Shown: positions 35,599 to 44,471 of the stretch, one piece after another
How positions within the stretch are numbered: position 1 is the stretch's first letter
Layout of the letters: each line of letters begins with the position of its first letter
NCBI GenBank assembly: GCA_958439725.1
Contig: CAUBWJ010000005.1
Span: 37,076 to 101,075, forward strand
DNA length: 64,000 nt
Direction: 5' to 3'
Source: an uncultured Muribaculaceae bacterium
GTDB lineage: Bacteria; Bacteroidota; Bacteroidia; Bacteroidales; Muribaculaceae
Translations under genes and position numbers: made by a program
The notes under the pieces: generated by a model
Database searches by the model: none
The model's input: the letters and a program-made list of their open reading frames with translations, nothing else
What the model was told of the DNA's origin: nothing

Positions 35599-36351
35599 TT
35601 ATGGGTTTTCCAGGTAGATGAAGGTGAAGGTGCGGCCGGAGGAGGTGCCGAGGCGACGGGCTGAGAAGAAGAGGTCGGGACGGCAGCGGCTGCATTCCGG
35701 CTGGAGGGCAATGTTGTTTTTTTCTAAGCCGGATTCCATGAGGGTGTCGGCAACGGCTGCGGGGAGGTCGATATGAGGCTTGCTGCCCGGTTTTCTGATG
35801 ATGAAACCGCCGAGGTTTGCTTTTATGAATTCCTCGGCCACTTCTTCGCCGACCTCGAAACACTGGGGGCAGATGCACGGGCCCATGGCGGCATGTATGT
35901 TGCCGGGAGTGGCTCCGAGAGCACACATTTCGCGGACGGCCGCGGCGCTGATGCGCCCTACGGTTCCGCGCCAGCCTGAATGTACTGCCCCGATAATGCG
36001 TGCCACAGGGTCGAAAAGCACCACGGGCACACAGTCGGCCGTATGCACGCCTATTGCAATCCCGGTGCGGTCCGACACAAGGGCATCGGTGTTCTCAAAC
36101 GTTGCGGGCTGCGACACGTAGGCCACATTCACGGAGTGGGTCTGGCGCCCGGAGACTATCCTCTCCGACGGGATTCCCGTGCAGGAGGAGAGGGCGGCGA
36201 GACTGTCGGCCACGTGCGAAGGGTTGTCGCCGGTGTAAGTGCAGATGCTCAGGCCGTCGTAGGGGAGCGCGGCATCAGCGCATCCACGCCGGGTGGTGAA
36301 CGCGGCGGCTCCGGCCGGCAGATGCAGCCGCAGAAGGTCAGGCTTCGTCAT
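35599..36351 (-). CDS. pgeF: Laccase-domain protein, peptidoglycan editing factor
   Basis: The 250-residue protein matches the YfiH/PgeF (Cu-oxidase_4) family. It has [41 protein letters not shown], here noted by its ends DALVSDRTG and HTADCVPV (Cys and His metal ligands), [20 protein letters not shown] and [15 protein letters not shown]. coli YfiH hydrolyses wrongly incorporated amino acids from UDP-MurNAc precursors; purine-nucleoside phosphorylase activity is reported for relatives. Its start lies inside obgE (14-bp overlap), so it is translated from the obgE transcript. Confidence 0.92.
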   Translation of the reverse strand: MTKPDLLRLHLPAGAAAFTTRRGCADAALPYDGLSICTYTGDNPSHVADSLAALSSCTGIPSERIVSGRQTHSVNVAYVSQPATFENTDALVSDRTGIAIGVHTADCVPVVLFDPVARIIGAVHSGWRGTVGRISAAAVREMCALGATPGNIHAAMGPCICPQCFEVGEEVAEEFIKANLGGFIIRKPGSKPHIDLPAAVADTLMESGLEKNNIALQPECSRCRPDLFFSARRLGTSSGRTFTFIYLENP

Positions 36352-37561
36352 TCAGCGGGTCGATGTTGGAATCCTCGGGATGGAAATCATCTTCGCTATA
36401 TTCGTCGCCGATAAACTCGTCGTCATCGAAATCGTCGTAGTCCAAATTGTCGCCGTCGTCATCCGGCATCTGCGGAGCCTTGTCGAATATGAATTCGTCT
36501 TCCTCACGCACGCGGTGATGGCCGTCGAGCGGGCGGTGGGTGATGGTGCTGACGGCTATACGGTTGCGGTCGTCGGTCACGGCTGCCCACAGAACATCCT
36601 TAAGCTCGGTGAGTCCCATGCCGGTCACTGCCGAAATCATCACGGAGCGTACGCCCTCGGGGAGCGTGGCGCGCACTTCTTCCATCAGCTCTTCGTCGAG
36701 CATGTCGCATTTCGATACGGCCAGTATGCGCTCCTTGTCCATGAGCTGGGGATTGAATTTCTCAAGCTCGCCAAGCAGTATGCGGTACTGCTCGGCAATA
36801 TCGTCGGCATCGGCCGGCACCACGAAGAGAAGCACCGCGTTGCGCTCTATATGGCGTAGGAAGCGCAGTCCCAGGCCACGGCCCTCGCTCGCACCCTCTA
36901 TGATTCCGGGTATATCGGCCATCACAAACGAGCGGTTGTCGCGATAGCTCACTATGCCCAGCTGCGGTTCCATGGTGGTGAAGGGATAGTCGGCAATCTT
37001 GGGCCGCGCGGCCGAGAGGGCGGAAAGCAGGGTGGATTTTCCGGCGTTGGGGAATCCCACCAGACCCACGTCGGCAAGGAGCTTGAGCTCCAGCACGACG
37101 CTTTTCTCTATGGCCGGTTCGCCTGGCTGGGCGTAGCGGGGCGTGCGGTTGGTGGAGCTTTTGAAATGCCAGTTGCCGAGACCTCCGCGGCCTCCGCGCA
37201 GCAGTTTTATTTCCTCGCCGTCGTAGTTAACCTCGCAGAGAAATTCGCCGGTGTCGGCGTCATAGACCACGGTGCCGCAGGGCACCTCCACCACCACGTC
37301 GGCGCCGTCTTTTCCAGAGCTGCGGTCGGCGCCGCCGCTCTGACCGTTACCGGCAAAGATATGGCGGTTGAATTTCAGTGGAAGGAGTGTCCACATGTGG
37401 GAATTGCCGCGCAGTATGATGTGGCCTCCGCGGCCTCCGTCGCCTCCGTCGGGGCCCCCTTTAGGCACATATTTGGCTCTGTGGAAATGGCGCGAGCCGG
37501 CGCCTCCCTTGCCCGAGCGGCAGAGGATTTTCACGTAATCTATAAAATTGGAATCAGCCAT
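36338..37561 (-). CDS. obgE: GTPase Obg/CgtA
   Basis: The 407-residue protein has the glycine-rich Obg fold (1-160: [20 protein letters not shown]), the G domain with G1 [15 protein letters not shown]2/switch DYPFTTMEP and G3 DIPGIIEG, and VSKCDML as the NKxD equivalent (SKCD here). It ends with a strongly acidic tail (many Asp/Glu from about residue 365). Obg binds the large ribosomal subunit and couples GTP levels to ribosome assembly and stress. The acidic tail is common in Bacteroidetes. The overlap with pgeF and the 44-nt gap from the nucleotidyltransferase gene suggest a joint transcript. Confidence 0.95.
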   Translation of the reverse strand: MADSNFIDYVKILCRSGKGGAGSRHFHRAKYVPKGGPDGGDGGRGGHIILRGNSHMWTLLPLKFNRHIFAGNGQSGGADRSSGKDGADVVVEVPCGTVVYDADTGEFLCEVNYDGEEIKLLRGGRGGLGNWHFKSSTNRTPRYAQPGEPAIEKSVVLELKLLADVGLVGFPNAGKSTLLSALSAARPKIADYPFTTMEPQLGIVSYRDNRSFVMADIPGIIEGASEGRGLGLRFLRHIERNAVLLFVVPADADDIAEQYRILLGELEKFNPQLMDKERILAVSKCDMLDEELMEEVRATLPEGVRSVMISAVTGMGLTELKDVLWAAVTDDRNRIAVSTITHRPLDGHHRVREEDEFIFDKAPQMPDDDGDNLDYDDFDDDEFIGDEYSEDDFHPEDSNIDPLNDEA

Positions 37562-37605
37562 AGTTGCTTGAATTTGGTAATTTAACGCCCCGGAGGGCGG
37601 AAAAG

Positions 37606-38661
37606 TTAGGAGGAGAAGCCGAGATGGTGTCGCATAAGCTCGGATGCATGGGCGAAATCAGTGGGTGAGCCTATGTCGATCCATGTGCCGGATATGGGGA
37701 AGTAGCCCACATGCCGTCCGTCGGCAATGGCCGTCTCTATAAGGTCGGTGGCATCGGTGCGCCCCGATGGAGGCAGGGCGTCGAGCAGGCGGTTGGAGAT
37801 GATGTATATTCCGGCGTTGGCGTAGAATGAGTAGGATGGCTTCTCCTGGAGGCCGGTCACACGGCCTGTGTCGTCGGTGGAGAGGATGGCGTATGGAACG
37901 GAGATGTTGTAAGGAATGGCCGCTATAGTGATGTCCGCTCCTGACTTGAGGTGGGCCAGATACATGTCCTCGAGCGAGAGGGTGGTGAGAATGTCGGAGT
38001 TCATCACCAGGGTTGCCCCGTCGGGATCGGAGCGCTTCACAAGGGCTGCGGATCCTATGGTGCCCATCGGCTCCGGTTCGCGCACGCATTTCACGGCTAT
38101 GCCTTCCACCGGTACGCTGAAATGCGCCTCAAGCTGCTCGGCAAGATAGTTTACGGTAACCGATACATCCGAGATGCCGGCGCGCGCGAGGGCTGCGATA
38201 TTATAGTCGATTATGGCTTTTGAGCCGATTTTGAGCAGCGGTTTGGGAGTGGTGAGGGTCATGGGCCGCAGCCGTTCGCCTTTGCCTCCGGCCATTAGGA
38301 TGGCGCTGAGGGGGAGGCGCGTGGTGGTGGCTGTAAGATCCAATATCTCGAGTATGTGTCCCTGGGCGTCAAGGCGCGGTATGAGTTTCACTCCGCAGCG
38401 CCGGATGGCGCGTATGCTCTCCACATCGTTTTCCGCCGCAGGGCGCAGGGCGCGGAACGAGCGGTTCATCACGCGCTCCACCGGGTCGGGGAGCTGGGCT
38501 CCTTTGAGCAGTCCGCGGCGCACGTCGCCGTCGGTGAGCGTTCCCACCATCGTGCCGTCCGCGCCGGTGACAAAAAGCGTCATCACTCCGCCCGACAGTG
38601 CGTTGAGCATGTCGAGGGCATTGAGCAGCGAACAGTCGGAGGCAATTATATGTCGGTTCAT
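37606..38661 (-). CDS. CBS-domain nucleotidyltransferase (PtmE/LegX-like)
   Basis: The 351-residue protein joins two N-terminal CBS-type motifs (about 1-120: [20 protein letters not shown]) to a sugar-1-phosphate nucleotidyltransferase domain ([49 protein letters not shown]). This combination is the PtmE-type enzyme that makes GDP-glucosamine in the GDP-legionaminic acid route of Campylobacter. It is the third of three genes typical of nonulosonic acid pathways. The nucleotide used is not provable here. The synthase NeuB/LegI and the LegB/C/H genes are not in the window. Confidence 0.8.
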   Translation of the reverse strand: MNRHIIASDCSLLNALDMLNALSGGVMTLFVTGADGTMVGTLTDGDVRRGLLKGAQLPDPVERVMNRSFRALRPAAENDVESIRAIRRCGVKLIPRLDAQGHILEILDLTATTTRLPLSAILMAGGKGERLRPMTLTTPKPLLKIGSKAIIDYNIAALARAGISDVSVTVNYLAEQLEAHFSVPVEGIAVKCVREPEPMGTIGSAALVKRSDPDGATLVMNSDILTTLSLEDMYLAHLKSGADITIAAIPYNISVPYAILSTDDTGRVTGLQEKPSYSFYANAGIYIISNRLLDALPPSGRTDATDLIETAIADGRHVGYFPISGTWIDIGSPTDFAHASELMRHHLGFSS

Positions 38662-38673
38662 CGTTTGTCTTAT

Positions 38674-39378
38674 TTAAGATTCGGCTCTGAGGTGGCGCAT
38701 CACGGCTTCTGCCACCTCCCAGTCCAGAGGGGTGTCGAGGTCGATGGCGCGGGAAGCGTCGGTGGGGCACGGAATCCGGCGGGGCATCGCTCCGAGCGCA
38801 TACCGGCGGATAGAGTCGGGGTTTATCACATATACCGAACCGCTGTATTCCCAGGCCTCCGGGGCGTCCTGACGGCGCACGTAGAGTCCGGAGCCTTTGG
38901 AGATATGTAGTAGTCCGGAGGCGGAATCGGTCTCGAAACAGTTGTAATATGGGTTTGACTTGGCGGGAATCACGCTCACCACCATGTCGGCTTCCGGAGT
39001 ATAGCGCTCCAGACACGCTTCCACATCGGTCACGGTGCGGAGGGGAGAGGTGGGTTGCAGCAGCACTACGCGGTCGAACGCGATTCCGCGGGCTACGGCC
39101 CAGTCCATCGCGTCGATTATCACCTCGCGGCTGCCGGAGGTGTCGGTGGCGAGCTCGGCCGGGCGCATGTAGTCAACCGGCAGACCGGTCTGCCGTGCCA
39201 CCGAAGCTATTTCTTCGGAATCGGTGGAAACGATTATATGGGAGTCGGGAGCAAGCTGCCGGGCTATATCTATTGTATAGTGTATCAGCGGGCGTCCTCC
39301 GAGCGGCTTGATGTTTTTGCCGGGAATGCCTTTGCTGCCGCCGCGAGCGGGAATCACGTACAGTGTATGGTTGTCCAT
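38674..39378 (-). CDS. CMP-nonulosonate cytidylyltransferase (NeuA/LegF-like)
   Basis: The 234-residue protein has the acylneuraminate cytidylyltransferase signature VIPARGGSKGIPGKNIKPLG at its N-terminus, then IVSTDSEEIASVARQTGLPV and VVLLQPTSPLRTVTDVEACL. It activates a nonulosonic acid (neuraminic, legionaminic or pseudaminic) as the CMP sugar. The neighbours (an N-acetylhexosamine 2-epimerase upstream, a PtmE-like protein downstream) point to legionaminic rather than pseudaminic acid, as an inference. Spacing is 4 nt and 12 nt on the two sides. Confidence 0.88.
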   Translation of the reverse strand: MDNHTLYVIPARGGSKGIPGKNIKPLGGRPLIHYTIDIARQLAPDSHIIVSTDSEEIASVARQTGLPVDYMRPAELATDTSGSREVIIDAMDWAVARGIAFDRVVLLQPTSPLRTVTDVEACLERYTPEADMVVSVIPAKSNPYYNCFETDSASGLLHISKGSGLYVRRQDAPEAWEYSGSVYVINPDSIRRYALGAMPRRIPCPTDASRAIDLDTPLDWEVAEAVMRHLRAES

Positions 39379-39382
39379 CGGT

Positions 39383-40546
39383 TCAGAATGAGATGTCGTG
39401 AAATTTCTTTGTCCTGAGATTTTCGAGTGGTGTGAGGGCTATGGCCTCGGTCACCAGACGAAGGGTATCGGGACGGTAGTAGGGATTGCTGACGTGCTTT
39501 GCCTTTTCCTGCATGGCCGGAGAGAGTGCCAGCTGTATTGCCGAAGCGATTTCCGTGGCAGTGTCGCCGCAGTGGATCACGCTCTCGGCGGATGTGCGCC
39601 CTCTCTGGCGCATGCCTATGTCAACGGTGGGTATTCCCATCGATGGAACTTCTATTATGCCGCTGGAAGAGTTGCCCACAACTGCCCCCACGAGCCGCAG
39701 AGCCGACAGATAACGCCGCATGCCCAGTGAGGGGATGGCGGCAGTCGTTTGGGGATGGGACACCACATAGTCCTCTATCATGGCTATGAGCTTCTGCCCG
39801 CGCGAATCGTTGTTGGGATAGGTGAATAGCACCCTCACAGCGGGTAGAGAGTCGAGGGCTTCGAGGAGCTGCGCGAAACGGTCGGCCGGGTCGGCGGGGT
39901 CGAGTGTCGCCGGGTGGAATGTCACAAGAATGGTGTCGCGGTCAAGCTGAAATCCTATCGAGCTGCAAAGCTCTTCGGCATCCATAGGCGCGACATTAAG
40001 AGCATTGTGAACCCCCAGAGCACCCGTGTTTATCACTCTGGCAGGGGCCTCGCCGAGCTGAATCACACGGCGGCGGTAGTCCTCAGTGGCGGTAAGATGA
40101 AGGGCCGAAAGCTTGGTTATGGCGTGGCGTATGGAATCGTCGATGGCGCCTTCGGTCACCTCGCCCCCGTGGAGATGCACTATAGGCACACCATTCACGG
40201 CGCACGCCGAGGCCACGGCAAGCATTTCCGTGCGGTCGCCGAGAATCACGGCTATATCCGGCGACAGGCGCTGCAGTGCGTCAGCCATTCCCGCCATGCA
40301 AGCGGCCATGGCCTTCACGGTGGATGCCGGGGTGCCGTCGGTAGCAGGCAGAGGAACGCGGGCGTCGACGCTGAACCCGGCGCCGGTGATTTCGTTGACG
40401 GTCATGCCGTAGGCCGGGTCAAGGTGCATATTGGTGGCCACAATCTGCAGCTCGACGTCAGGCCGCGACGCCAGCTCGCGGGCCACTCCGGAGAGTAGCC
40501 CCCACTCGGCGCGGGTGCCTGTGATTATGCATACCTTGCGTTTCAT
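39383..40546 (-). CDS. Hydrolysing nucleotide-sugar N-acetylglucosamine 2-epimerase (NeuC/LegG-like)
   Basis: The start at 40546 gives MKRKVCIITGTRAEWGLLSG, the normal NeuC/LegG N-terminus. The frame is open a further 76 codons, but that part crosses a -7 box and has no family similarity. The 387-residue protein has VILGDRTEMLAVASACAVNG, VHLHGGEVTEGAIDDSIRHA and GNSSSGIIEVPSMGIPTVDI. It removes the nucleotide and epimerises HexNAc to ManNAc-type products, the first step of sialic/legionaminic acid synthesis. It heads the three-gene unit that runs on into obgE-pgeF. Confidence 0.88.
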   Translation of the reverse strand: MKRKVCIITGTRAEWGLLSGVARELASRPDVELQIVATNMHLDPAYGMTVNEITGAGFSVDARVPLPATDGTPASTVKAMAACMAGMADALQRLSPDIAVILGDRTEMLAVASACAVNGVPIVHLHGGEVTEGAIDDSIRHAITKLSALHLTATEDYRRRVIQLGEAPARVINTGALGVHNALNVAPMDAEELCSSIGFQLDRDTILVTFHPATLDPADPADRFAQLLEALDSLPAVRVLFTYPNNDSRGQKLIAMIEDYVVSHPQTTAAIPSLGMRRYLSALRLVGAVVGNSSSGIIEVPSMGIPTVDIGMRQRGRTSAESVIHCGDTATEIASAIQLALSPAMQEKAKHVSNPYYRPDTLRLVTEAIALTPLENLRTKKFHDISF

Positions 40547-40559
40547 TTCTTGCTGACTG

Positions 40560-40567
40560 CAAATATA
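40560..40567 (-). promoter_or_regulatory. -7 box of the nonulosonate genes
   Basis: The minus strand reads TATATTTG, ending 13 nt before the ATG, so the leader would be only about 8-10 nt. No -33 TTG was found. Confidence 0.5.
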
Positions 40568-40619
40568 GCGATTATATTCCGAATTTCGTATCCCGTCACC
40601 CTCCACGTCTCCTATTAGC

Positions 40620-40650
40620 TTGTGGGTATCAGTAATTTGTGCTAATTTTG
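40620..40650 (+). promoter_or_regulatory. Promoter of the YhcG-type gene, near-leaderless
   Basis: TTG (40620-40622), exactly 20 nt, TAATTTTG (40643-40650). The ATG follows 7 nt later, so the expected start of transcription falls within a few bases of the start codon. Confidence 0.8.
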
Positions 40651-40657
40651 CGATACT

Positions 40658-42049
40658 ATGGCTGATATAACTCTCAATAACGACCCCCATATTGTCCGAG
40701 TCAATGATTTCAGAATTGACGCTGACTATGCCGCTTGGGTATCTGAACTCAAGCGACGCTATGTTTCTGCTCAAATCAAAGCATCCATCAAGATCAACAC
40801 AGAGAAACTACGTTTTAACTGGAGTATCGGACGAGACCTTGTGACACTCAAGGCTGAGAAAAGATGGGGGAGTGGAGTTGTAGAACAACTGAGTCTGGAC
40901 TTGCAGGAGGCCTTTCCGAAAGCTAAAGGTTTTGGGACTACAAATCTTTGGGCAATGAAGAAATGGTATTTGTTCTTTTCTTCCCCAGAAGCTGCCGAAA
41001 AACTCCACCAAGCTGGTGGAGAATTGCAACTTCCGGATAATCATCCGATTATAAAACTGCACCAAGTTGGTGGAGAATTAGGACTCCCCTTTGTACTTGA
41101 ACTGGTACCGTGGCGCCATCAAGTGGATATTATTACTAAATGCAAGTCGATTGATGAGGCAATATTTTATTTGCGTGAGTGTATATTGGGCGGTTGGAGC
41201 CGTCAGACATTGGGCAACTCCCTGAAAGCCAACCTATATAAATCGCATGGAAAGGCAATAAGCAATTTCTCGGAATATTTGCCTGAGGCTCAAAGCCGCA
41301 TGGCTCAGGAAATAACGAAAGATAATTATGACTTCGGATTTATAACCGTTCCGGTCAATTACAGGGAAGAACAGCTTGAGGCGGCTCTGGAACAGAATAT
41401 TACCCGCTTCCTGCTTGAACTCGGCACCGGTTTTGCGTTTGTAGGACGGCAGAAAGAACTTATCGTTGGCAACCGTACCAGAAGGATAGATCTGTTGTTT
41501 TATCACATTCGTCTAAAAGCATACGTTGTCGTAGAACTGAAGGCCCGACCATTTGATCCGGAGTATGCAGGAAAACTCAATTACTATGTCAATGCCGTTG
41601 ACGAACTGTTGAAAGGCCCCGATGACAACCCTACGATTGGCCTGTTGATTTGTAGTGATAAGGACGAAACCGATGTGCGTTGGGCGTTCAAAGGCATACA
41701 GACTCCGATGGGTGTGGCTTCATACGACAATGTGCAGATAGATTCCTCGAATCTGCTTCCGTCGGCCGAAGAACTGCAGGCGCTCATCTCGATTGCGGTC
41801 TCGCGCCGGATTCTGCGGAGGCCAAGGGTTTCTTTGCGGCGGGTGTTTTTCAGCGAGTTTTTTCTGCCGGAGGAGGCTGGAGGCCGCTTTGCCGAGCACC
41901 TTGACGTTTTCCGAGGCGAAAGCTTCGGTCACTGCCATGAATATGCAGATGAGGTCGTAGAAGGAAAAATGCTCGGGACGGAAAATCCCGTGCCGGGCAA
42001 TGTCCATCATCCCGTTGCTCATGGCTGCGCCTATGAATACGCCTATTGA
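40658..42049 (+). CDS. YhcG/DUF1016 PDDEXK nuclease-family protein with a chimeric C-terminus
   Basis: The 463-codon frame has the DUF1016 N-terminal domain (WSIGRDLVTLKAEKRWGSGV) and a C-terminal PDDEXK nuclease with RTRRIDLLFYH and VVVELKARPF (the D...ExK metal site) and LLICSDKDE. Family similarity ends near LLPSAEELQALI (about residue 378, nt 41793). The last ~85 codons read antisense through a truncated phosphate transporter gene, so they are probably an accidental read-through tail. Near residues 115-144 are two copies of KLHQ(A/V)GGEL-LP, encoded by palindromic modules. The gene is AT-rich compared with its neighbours. YhcG proteins occur in mobile and defence-associated loci; the role is unknown. 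Confidence 0.83.
   Translation: MADITLNNDPHIVRVNDFRIDADYAAWVSELKRRYVSAQIKASIKINTEKLRFNWSIGRDLVTLKAEKRWGSGVVEQLSLDLQEAFPKAKGFGTTNLWAMKKWYLFFSSPEAAEKLHQAGGELQLPDNHPIIKLHQVGGELGLPFVLELVPWRHQVDIITKCKSIDEAIFYLRECILGGWSRQTLGNSLKANLYKSHGKAISNFSEYLPEAQSRMAQEITKDNYDFGFITVPVNYREEQLEAALEQNITRFLLELGTGFAFVGRQKELIVGNRTRRIDLLFYHIRLKAYVVVELKARPFDPEYAGKLNYYVNAVDELLKGPDDNPTIGLLICSDKDETDVRWAFKGIQTPMGVASYDNVQIDSSNLLPSAEELQALISIAVSRRILRRPRVSLRRVFFSEFFLPEEAGGRFAEHLDVFRGESFGHCHEYADEVVEGKMLGTENPVPGNVHHPVAHGCAYEYAY
41000..41089. repeat. Two 36-nt in-frame palindromic modules in the YhcG-type gene
   Basis: The modules are 41000-41035 (codes for KLHQAGGELQLP) and 41054-41089 (KLHQVGGELGLP), with a 54-nt period. Each holds a palindrome: CTCCACCA-AGC-TGGTGGAG (41003-41021, perfect) and CTGCACCAA-G-TTGGTGGAG (41057-41075, one mismatch). 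Confidence 0.88.
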
Positions 42050-42199
42050 AGCCACAATCAGCACCCTTTTGAATGGCGCCGCTTTGGATCCGAGAGCCGA
42101 ATTGAGAAAGTTGACGGCATCGTTGCTCACGCCTACCGAAAGATCGAAGATGGCGAGCAGAAAAAGAAACACCACGAGGCAAAGAAACAGAATGTCCAT
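41930..42199 (-). pseudogene. 5' fragment of a PiT-family inorganic phosphate transporter
   Basis: The first 90 codons (MDILFLCLVVFLFLLAIFDL ... VSNDAVNFLNSALGSKAAPF ... SNGMMDIARHGIF) match the N-terminus of the long Bacteroidales PiT transporters, including the conserved GVSNDAVNFLNSA signature. After FMAV the expected MVTDV-type continuation is absent and the frame runs antisense into the YhcG gene, so about 85-90% of the transporter is missing. No remaining transporter sequence is seen downstream. The fragment lies just after a two-component system, which could originally have regulated it. It should be nonfunctional. Confidence 0.85.
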
Positions 42200-42211
42200 G
42201 TTGAGTCAGGT

Positions 42212-42230
42212 CTTTGTTTCGTAAACAAAG
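42212..42230. promoter_or_regulatory. Palindrome upstream of the truncated PiT gene
   Basis: CTTTGTTT-CGT-AAACAAAG is a perfect 8+3+8 palindrome, 13 nt before the PiT start codon. On the minus strand it overlaps a TTACTTTG sequence that resembles a -7 box, so it may be an operator left over from the intact gene. Confidence 0.4.
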
Positions 42231-42274
42231 TAACCCGACCGATGTTTCAAAGGGTAATATGAAATCTCGGAAAT

Positions 42275-43720
42275 CTAATATGCCAGAGGGAGCGTGATGG
42301 TGAAGAGAAGTCCTCCGGTGGGACGGTTCTCCACCGAGATTTTCCCGCGGTGGAGCAGGATGGCGTTCTTCACAATCGAAAGGCCGAGGCCGGTGCCTCC
42401 CGCCGCGCGGGAACGCCCTTTGTCAACGCGGTAGAAGCGTTCGAAGATGCGTGGCAGATGCACGGGGTCAACTCCTGTGCCGTTGTCGGCTACCGTAAGT
42501 GTACACCGGATAGTGTTGGCATACTTCACCGAGATGCAAATTTCCGAACCACCGCTATATGCCACGGCATTGTCTATGAGATTGTGGAACACCGATGTGA
42601 GCAGCTGGGCGTTGCCTCTCATCTTGAGCTCGCGTTCAATATCCATCTTTATCTCTATGCCTGCGGCTTCGGCTGCCGGACGGCAATCCTGAATTGTGTC
42701 GATAATCAGAGAGGTGAGATCCACGCTGGTGCGCGCAATAGCATCCCCGCCTTCGGTCATGCGGGTGATGAGCGCAACGTCGGCAAGGAGCTTGCTCAGG
42801 CGGTCGATGTTCGTGAAGCTGCGCTTCAGGAATTCCTCGCGTTTCTCGCGGCTGAGATAGGGATGGGTGAGCAGCGTCTCCAGACACACCCTTATGGAGG
42901 CAACCGGTGTCTTTAGTTCATGGTTGATATTGTCGGTGAGCTGTCGCTTGATGCGCTCCTTTTCGCGCTCCTGTTTCAGCGCGGTTGCATGTTCGCGGTC
43001 GCGGTCGGCCACGGCATTCTGCAGTGAAGCGTAGAGCCGCACTATATGGTTGGATATGTCGCCGAGCTCGTCGTGCGGGAACGGTTCGGTATCACAGATT
43101 TTAAGCCCTTTCTCGGCATTTTCGGCAAAGCGGTTCAGACGCGAGATGTGCTGCCCAAGGCGGCGAGTGGCGAAAAATCCGAGAACGCACATCACCACAG
43201 TGACAATACACATGAACCAGATAAAGCCATAATCGGCCTTGAGCAGGCTGCTGAGCGAGACTGAATAGGGCACGGCGGTGCGCACTACGGTTCCGTCAGT
43301 TCCTTTGCGGGCAGAGTAGAAGTATGATGAGCCTGTGCTCCGGCTGAAACGGCGCACGGTGAAGCCGGTGCCGTGGGCCAGGGCATCACGGATTTCGCGG
43401 CGTTTAAGATGACTGTCTAATTCCAGAAAGCCGCGGGCGTTGTCGTAGAGCACTTTGCCGCTTCGGTCAATCACGCTTACCCGGAGGTCGCCGAAGGGGT
43501 GGAGGCCGTCGAGATTCACGTCTTTCATCTCCTTGCCTTTCTTGAGTTCATCGAGAATATAGGAATTGACAATCTGCAGCTGGGCATTGAGTTCGGCCGA
43601 TTTGAACTCGCGCTCACGTGTGTACTGGAAAACAAGGAAACATCCGAGCAGGATGGCGGAATAGCCGAGAAGCCATAGATAAAGGCGGCGGGCGTAAGGG
43701 ATTTTAAGTGCCTGTTTCAT
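42275..43720 (-). CDS. Two-component sensor histidine kinase
   Basis: The 481-residue protein has two membrane helices (about 13-32 and 166-185) around a ~130-residue periplasmic sensor. A HAMP-like region follows (ATRRLGQHISRLNRFAENAE), then HisKA with phospho-acceptor His267 in DNINHELKTPVAS, and HATPase_c with VFHNLIDNAVAY, VADNGTGVDP and GTGLGLSIVKNAI. It is paired with the OmpR/PhoB-type regulator upstream (36-nt gap). The closeness to a broken phosphate transporter suggests a PhoR-like role, but the sensed signal cannot be read from the sequence. Confidence 0.93.
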   Translation of the reverse strand: MKQALKIPYARRLYLWLLGYSAILLGCFLVFQYTREREFKSAELNAQLQIVNSYILDELKKGKEMKDVNLDGLHPFGDLRVSVIDRSGKVLYDNARGFLELDSHLKRREIRDALAHGTGFTVRRFSRSTGSSYFYSARKGTDGTVVRTAVPYSVSLSSLLKADYGFIWFMCIVTVVMCVLGFFATRRLGQHISRLNRFAENAEKGLKICDTEPFPHDELGDISNHIVRLYASLQNAVADRDREHATALKQEREKERIKRQLTDNINHELKTPVASIRVCLETLLTHPYLSREKREEFLKRSFTNIDRLSKLLADVALITRMTEGGDAIARTSVDLTSLIIDTIQDCRPAAEAAGIEIKMDIERELKMRGNAQLLTSVFHNLIDNAVAYSGGSEICISVKYANTIRCTLTVADNGTGVDPVHLPRIFERFYRVDKGRSRAAGGTGLGLSIVKNAILLHRGKISVENRPTGGLLFTITLPLAY

Positions 43721-43756
43721 GATGAATATCGGTTAAAGGGGGAACAAATCTGCGGT

Positions 43757-44443
43757 CTAATCTACAAAGCCATAGCCGTAACCTGAACGCGTGGTTATAT
43801 GGGAACCGTAGCGGCCTATCTTGCGGCGGATGCGGGTTATGTTGACGTCGACCACACGGTCCACAACCACCACCTCATCGGGCCAGATGAGATTCAGGAG
43901 TTCTTCACGGGAGAAGATACGGCCCCTGTTTTTGAGCAGGGTGAGGAGTATTTCGAATTCCTTGCGCGGCATTTTCACATCGTGGCCGTCGACGGTGCAT
44001 GTCTTGCTCACGGGGTCAACAGTAAGCCCCTCGAAATTAATGCTGTGTGAAGGTGTGGCCGGGGCGGCGGGAGAGCGGCGGAGCACAGCCTTTACGCGGG
44101 CTATGATATTGCGGATGGAATAGGGCTTTGTTATGTAGTCGTCGGCACCGAGGTCGAGGCCTTTTACCATCTCGTCCTCCGAGTCGCGTGCCGTGCAGAA
44201 TATTATGGGTATGGCGGCGGTTTCGGGCCTTGATTTCATTATTCCGGCGAGCCGTGTGCCTGAAATCTCGCCCATCATTATGTCGAGAATCACCAGATCA
44301 TAGCCCGGGAGGTCGAGTGTGAGAGCCTCTTCGGCGCTCAGAGCGGTGTCCACTTCGAAGCCTTCCTCCTCCAGATTGAATTTCAGCGCTTCGCACAGTG
44401 TTTCCTCATCGTCGACCACCAGTATTCGTTTGCTTTTTTCCAT
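43757..44443 (-). CDS. OmpR/PhoB-type response regulator
   Basis: The start at 44443 gives MEKSKRILVVDDEETLCEAL; a GTG seven codons upstream would overlap the -7 box and is rejected. The 228-residue protein has a receiver domain (DDE at 11-13, Asp54 in VILDIMMGE, Lys in YITKPYS) and a winged-helix DNA-binding domain (VDGHDVKMPRKEFEILLTLL, VVDVNITRIRRKIG). It precedes its kinase on the same strand. Confidence 0.93.
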   Translation of the reverse strand: MEKSKRILVVDDEETLCEALKFNLEEEGFEVDTALSAEEALTLDLPGYDLVILDIMMGEISGTRLAGIMKSRPETAAIPIIFCTARDSEDEMVKGLDLGADDYITKPYSIRNIIARVKAVLRRSPAAPATPSHSINFEGLTVDPVSKTCTVDGHDVKMPRKEFEILLTLLKNRGRIFSREELLNLIWPDEVVVVDRVVDVNITRIRRKIGRYGSHITTRSGYGYGFVD

Positions 44444-44463
44444 AGCAGAATTCCATATTTCCA

Positions 44464-44471
44464 CAAAGTTA
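44464..44471 (-). promoter_or_regulatory. -7 box of the response-regulator/kinase operon
   Basis: The minus strand reads TAACTTTG, about 20 nt before the chosen start codon, leaving a leader of roughly 15 nt. Confidence 0.55.

Noticed and set aside
40547..40774. 76-codon N-terminal extension of the neuC-type gene
   Set aside because: It crosses a -7 box and the start of the divergent YhcG gene, while NeuC proteins begin at the MKRKVCIITG start.
41794..42049. Last ~85 codons of the YhcG frame as a real domain
   Set aside because: They are antisense to the PiT remnant for much of their length and match no known YhcG tail; kept only as part of the open frame.
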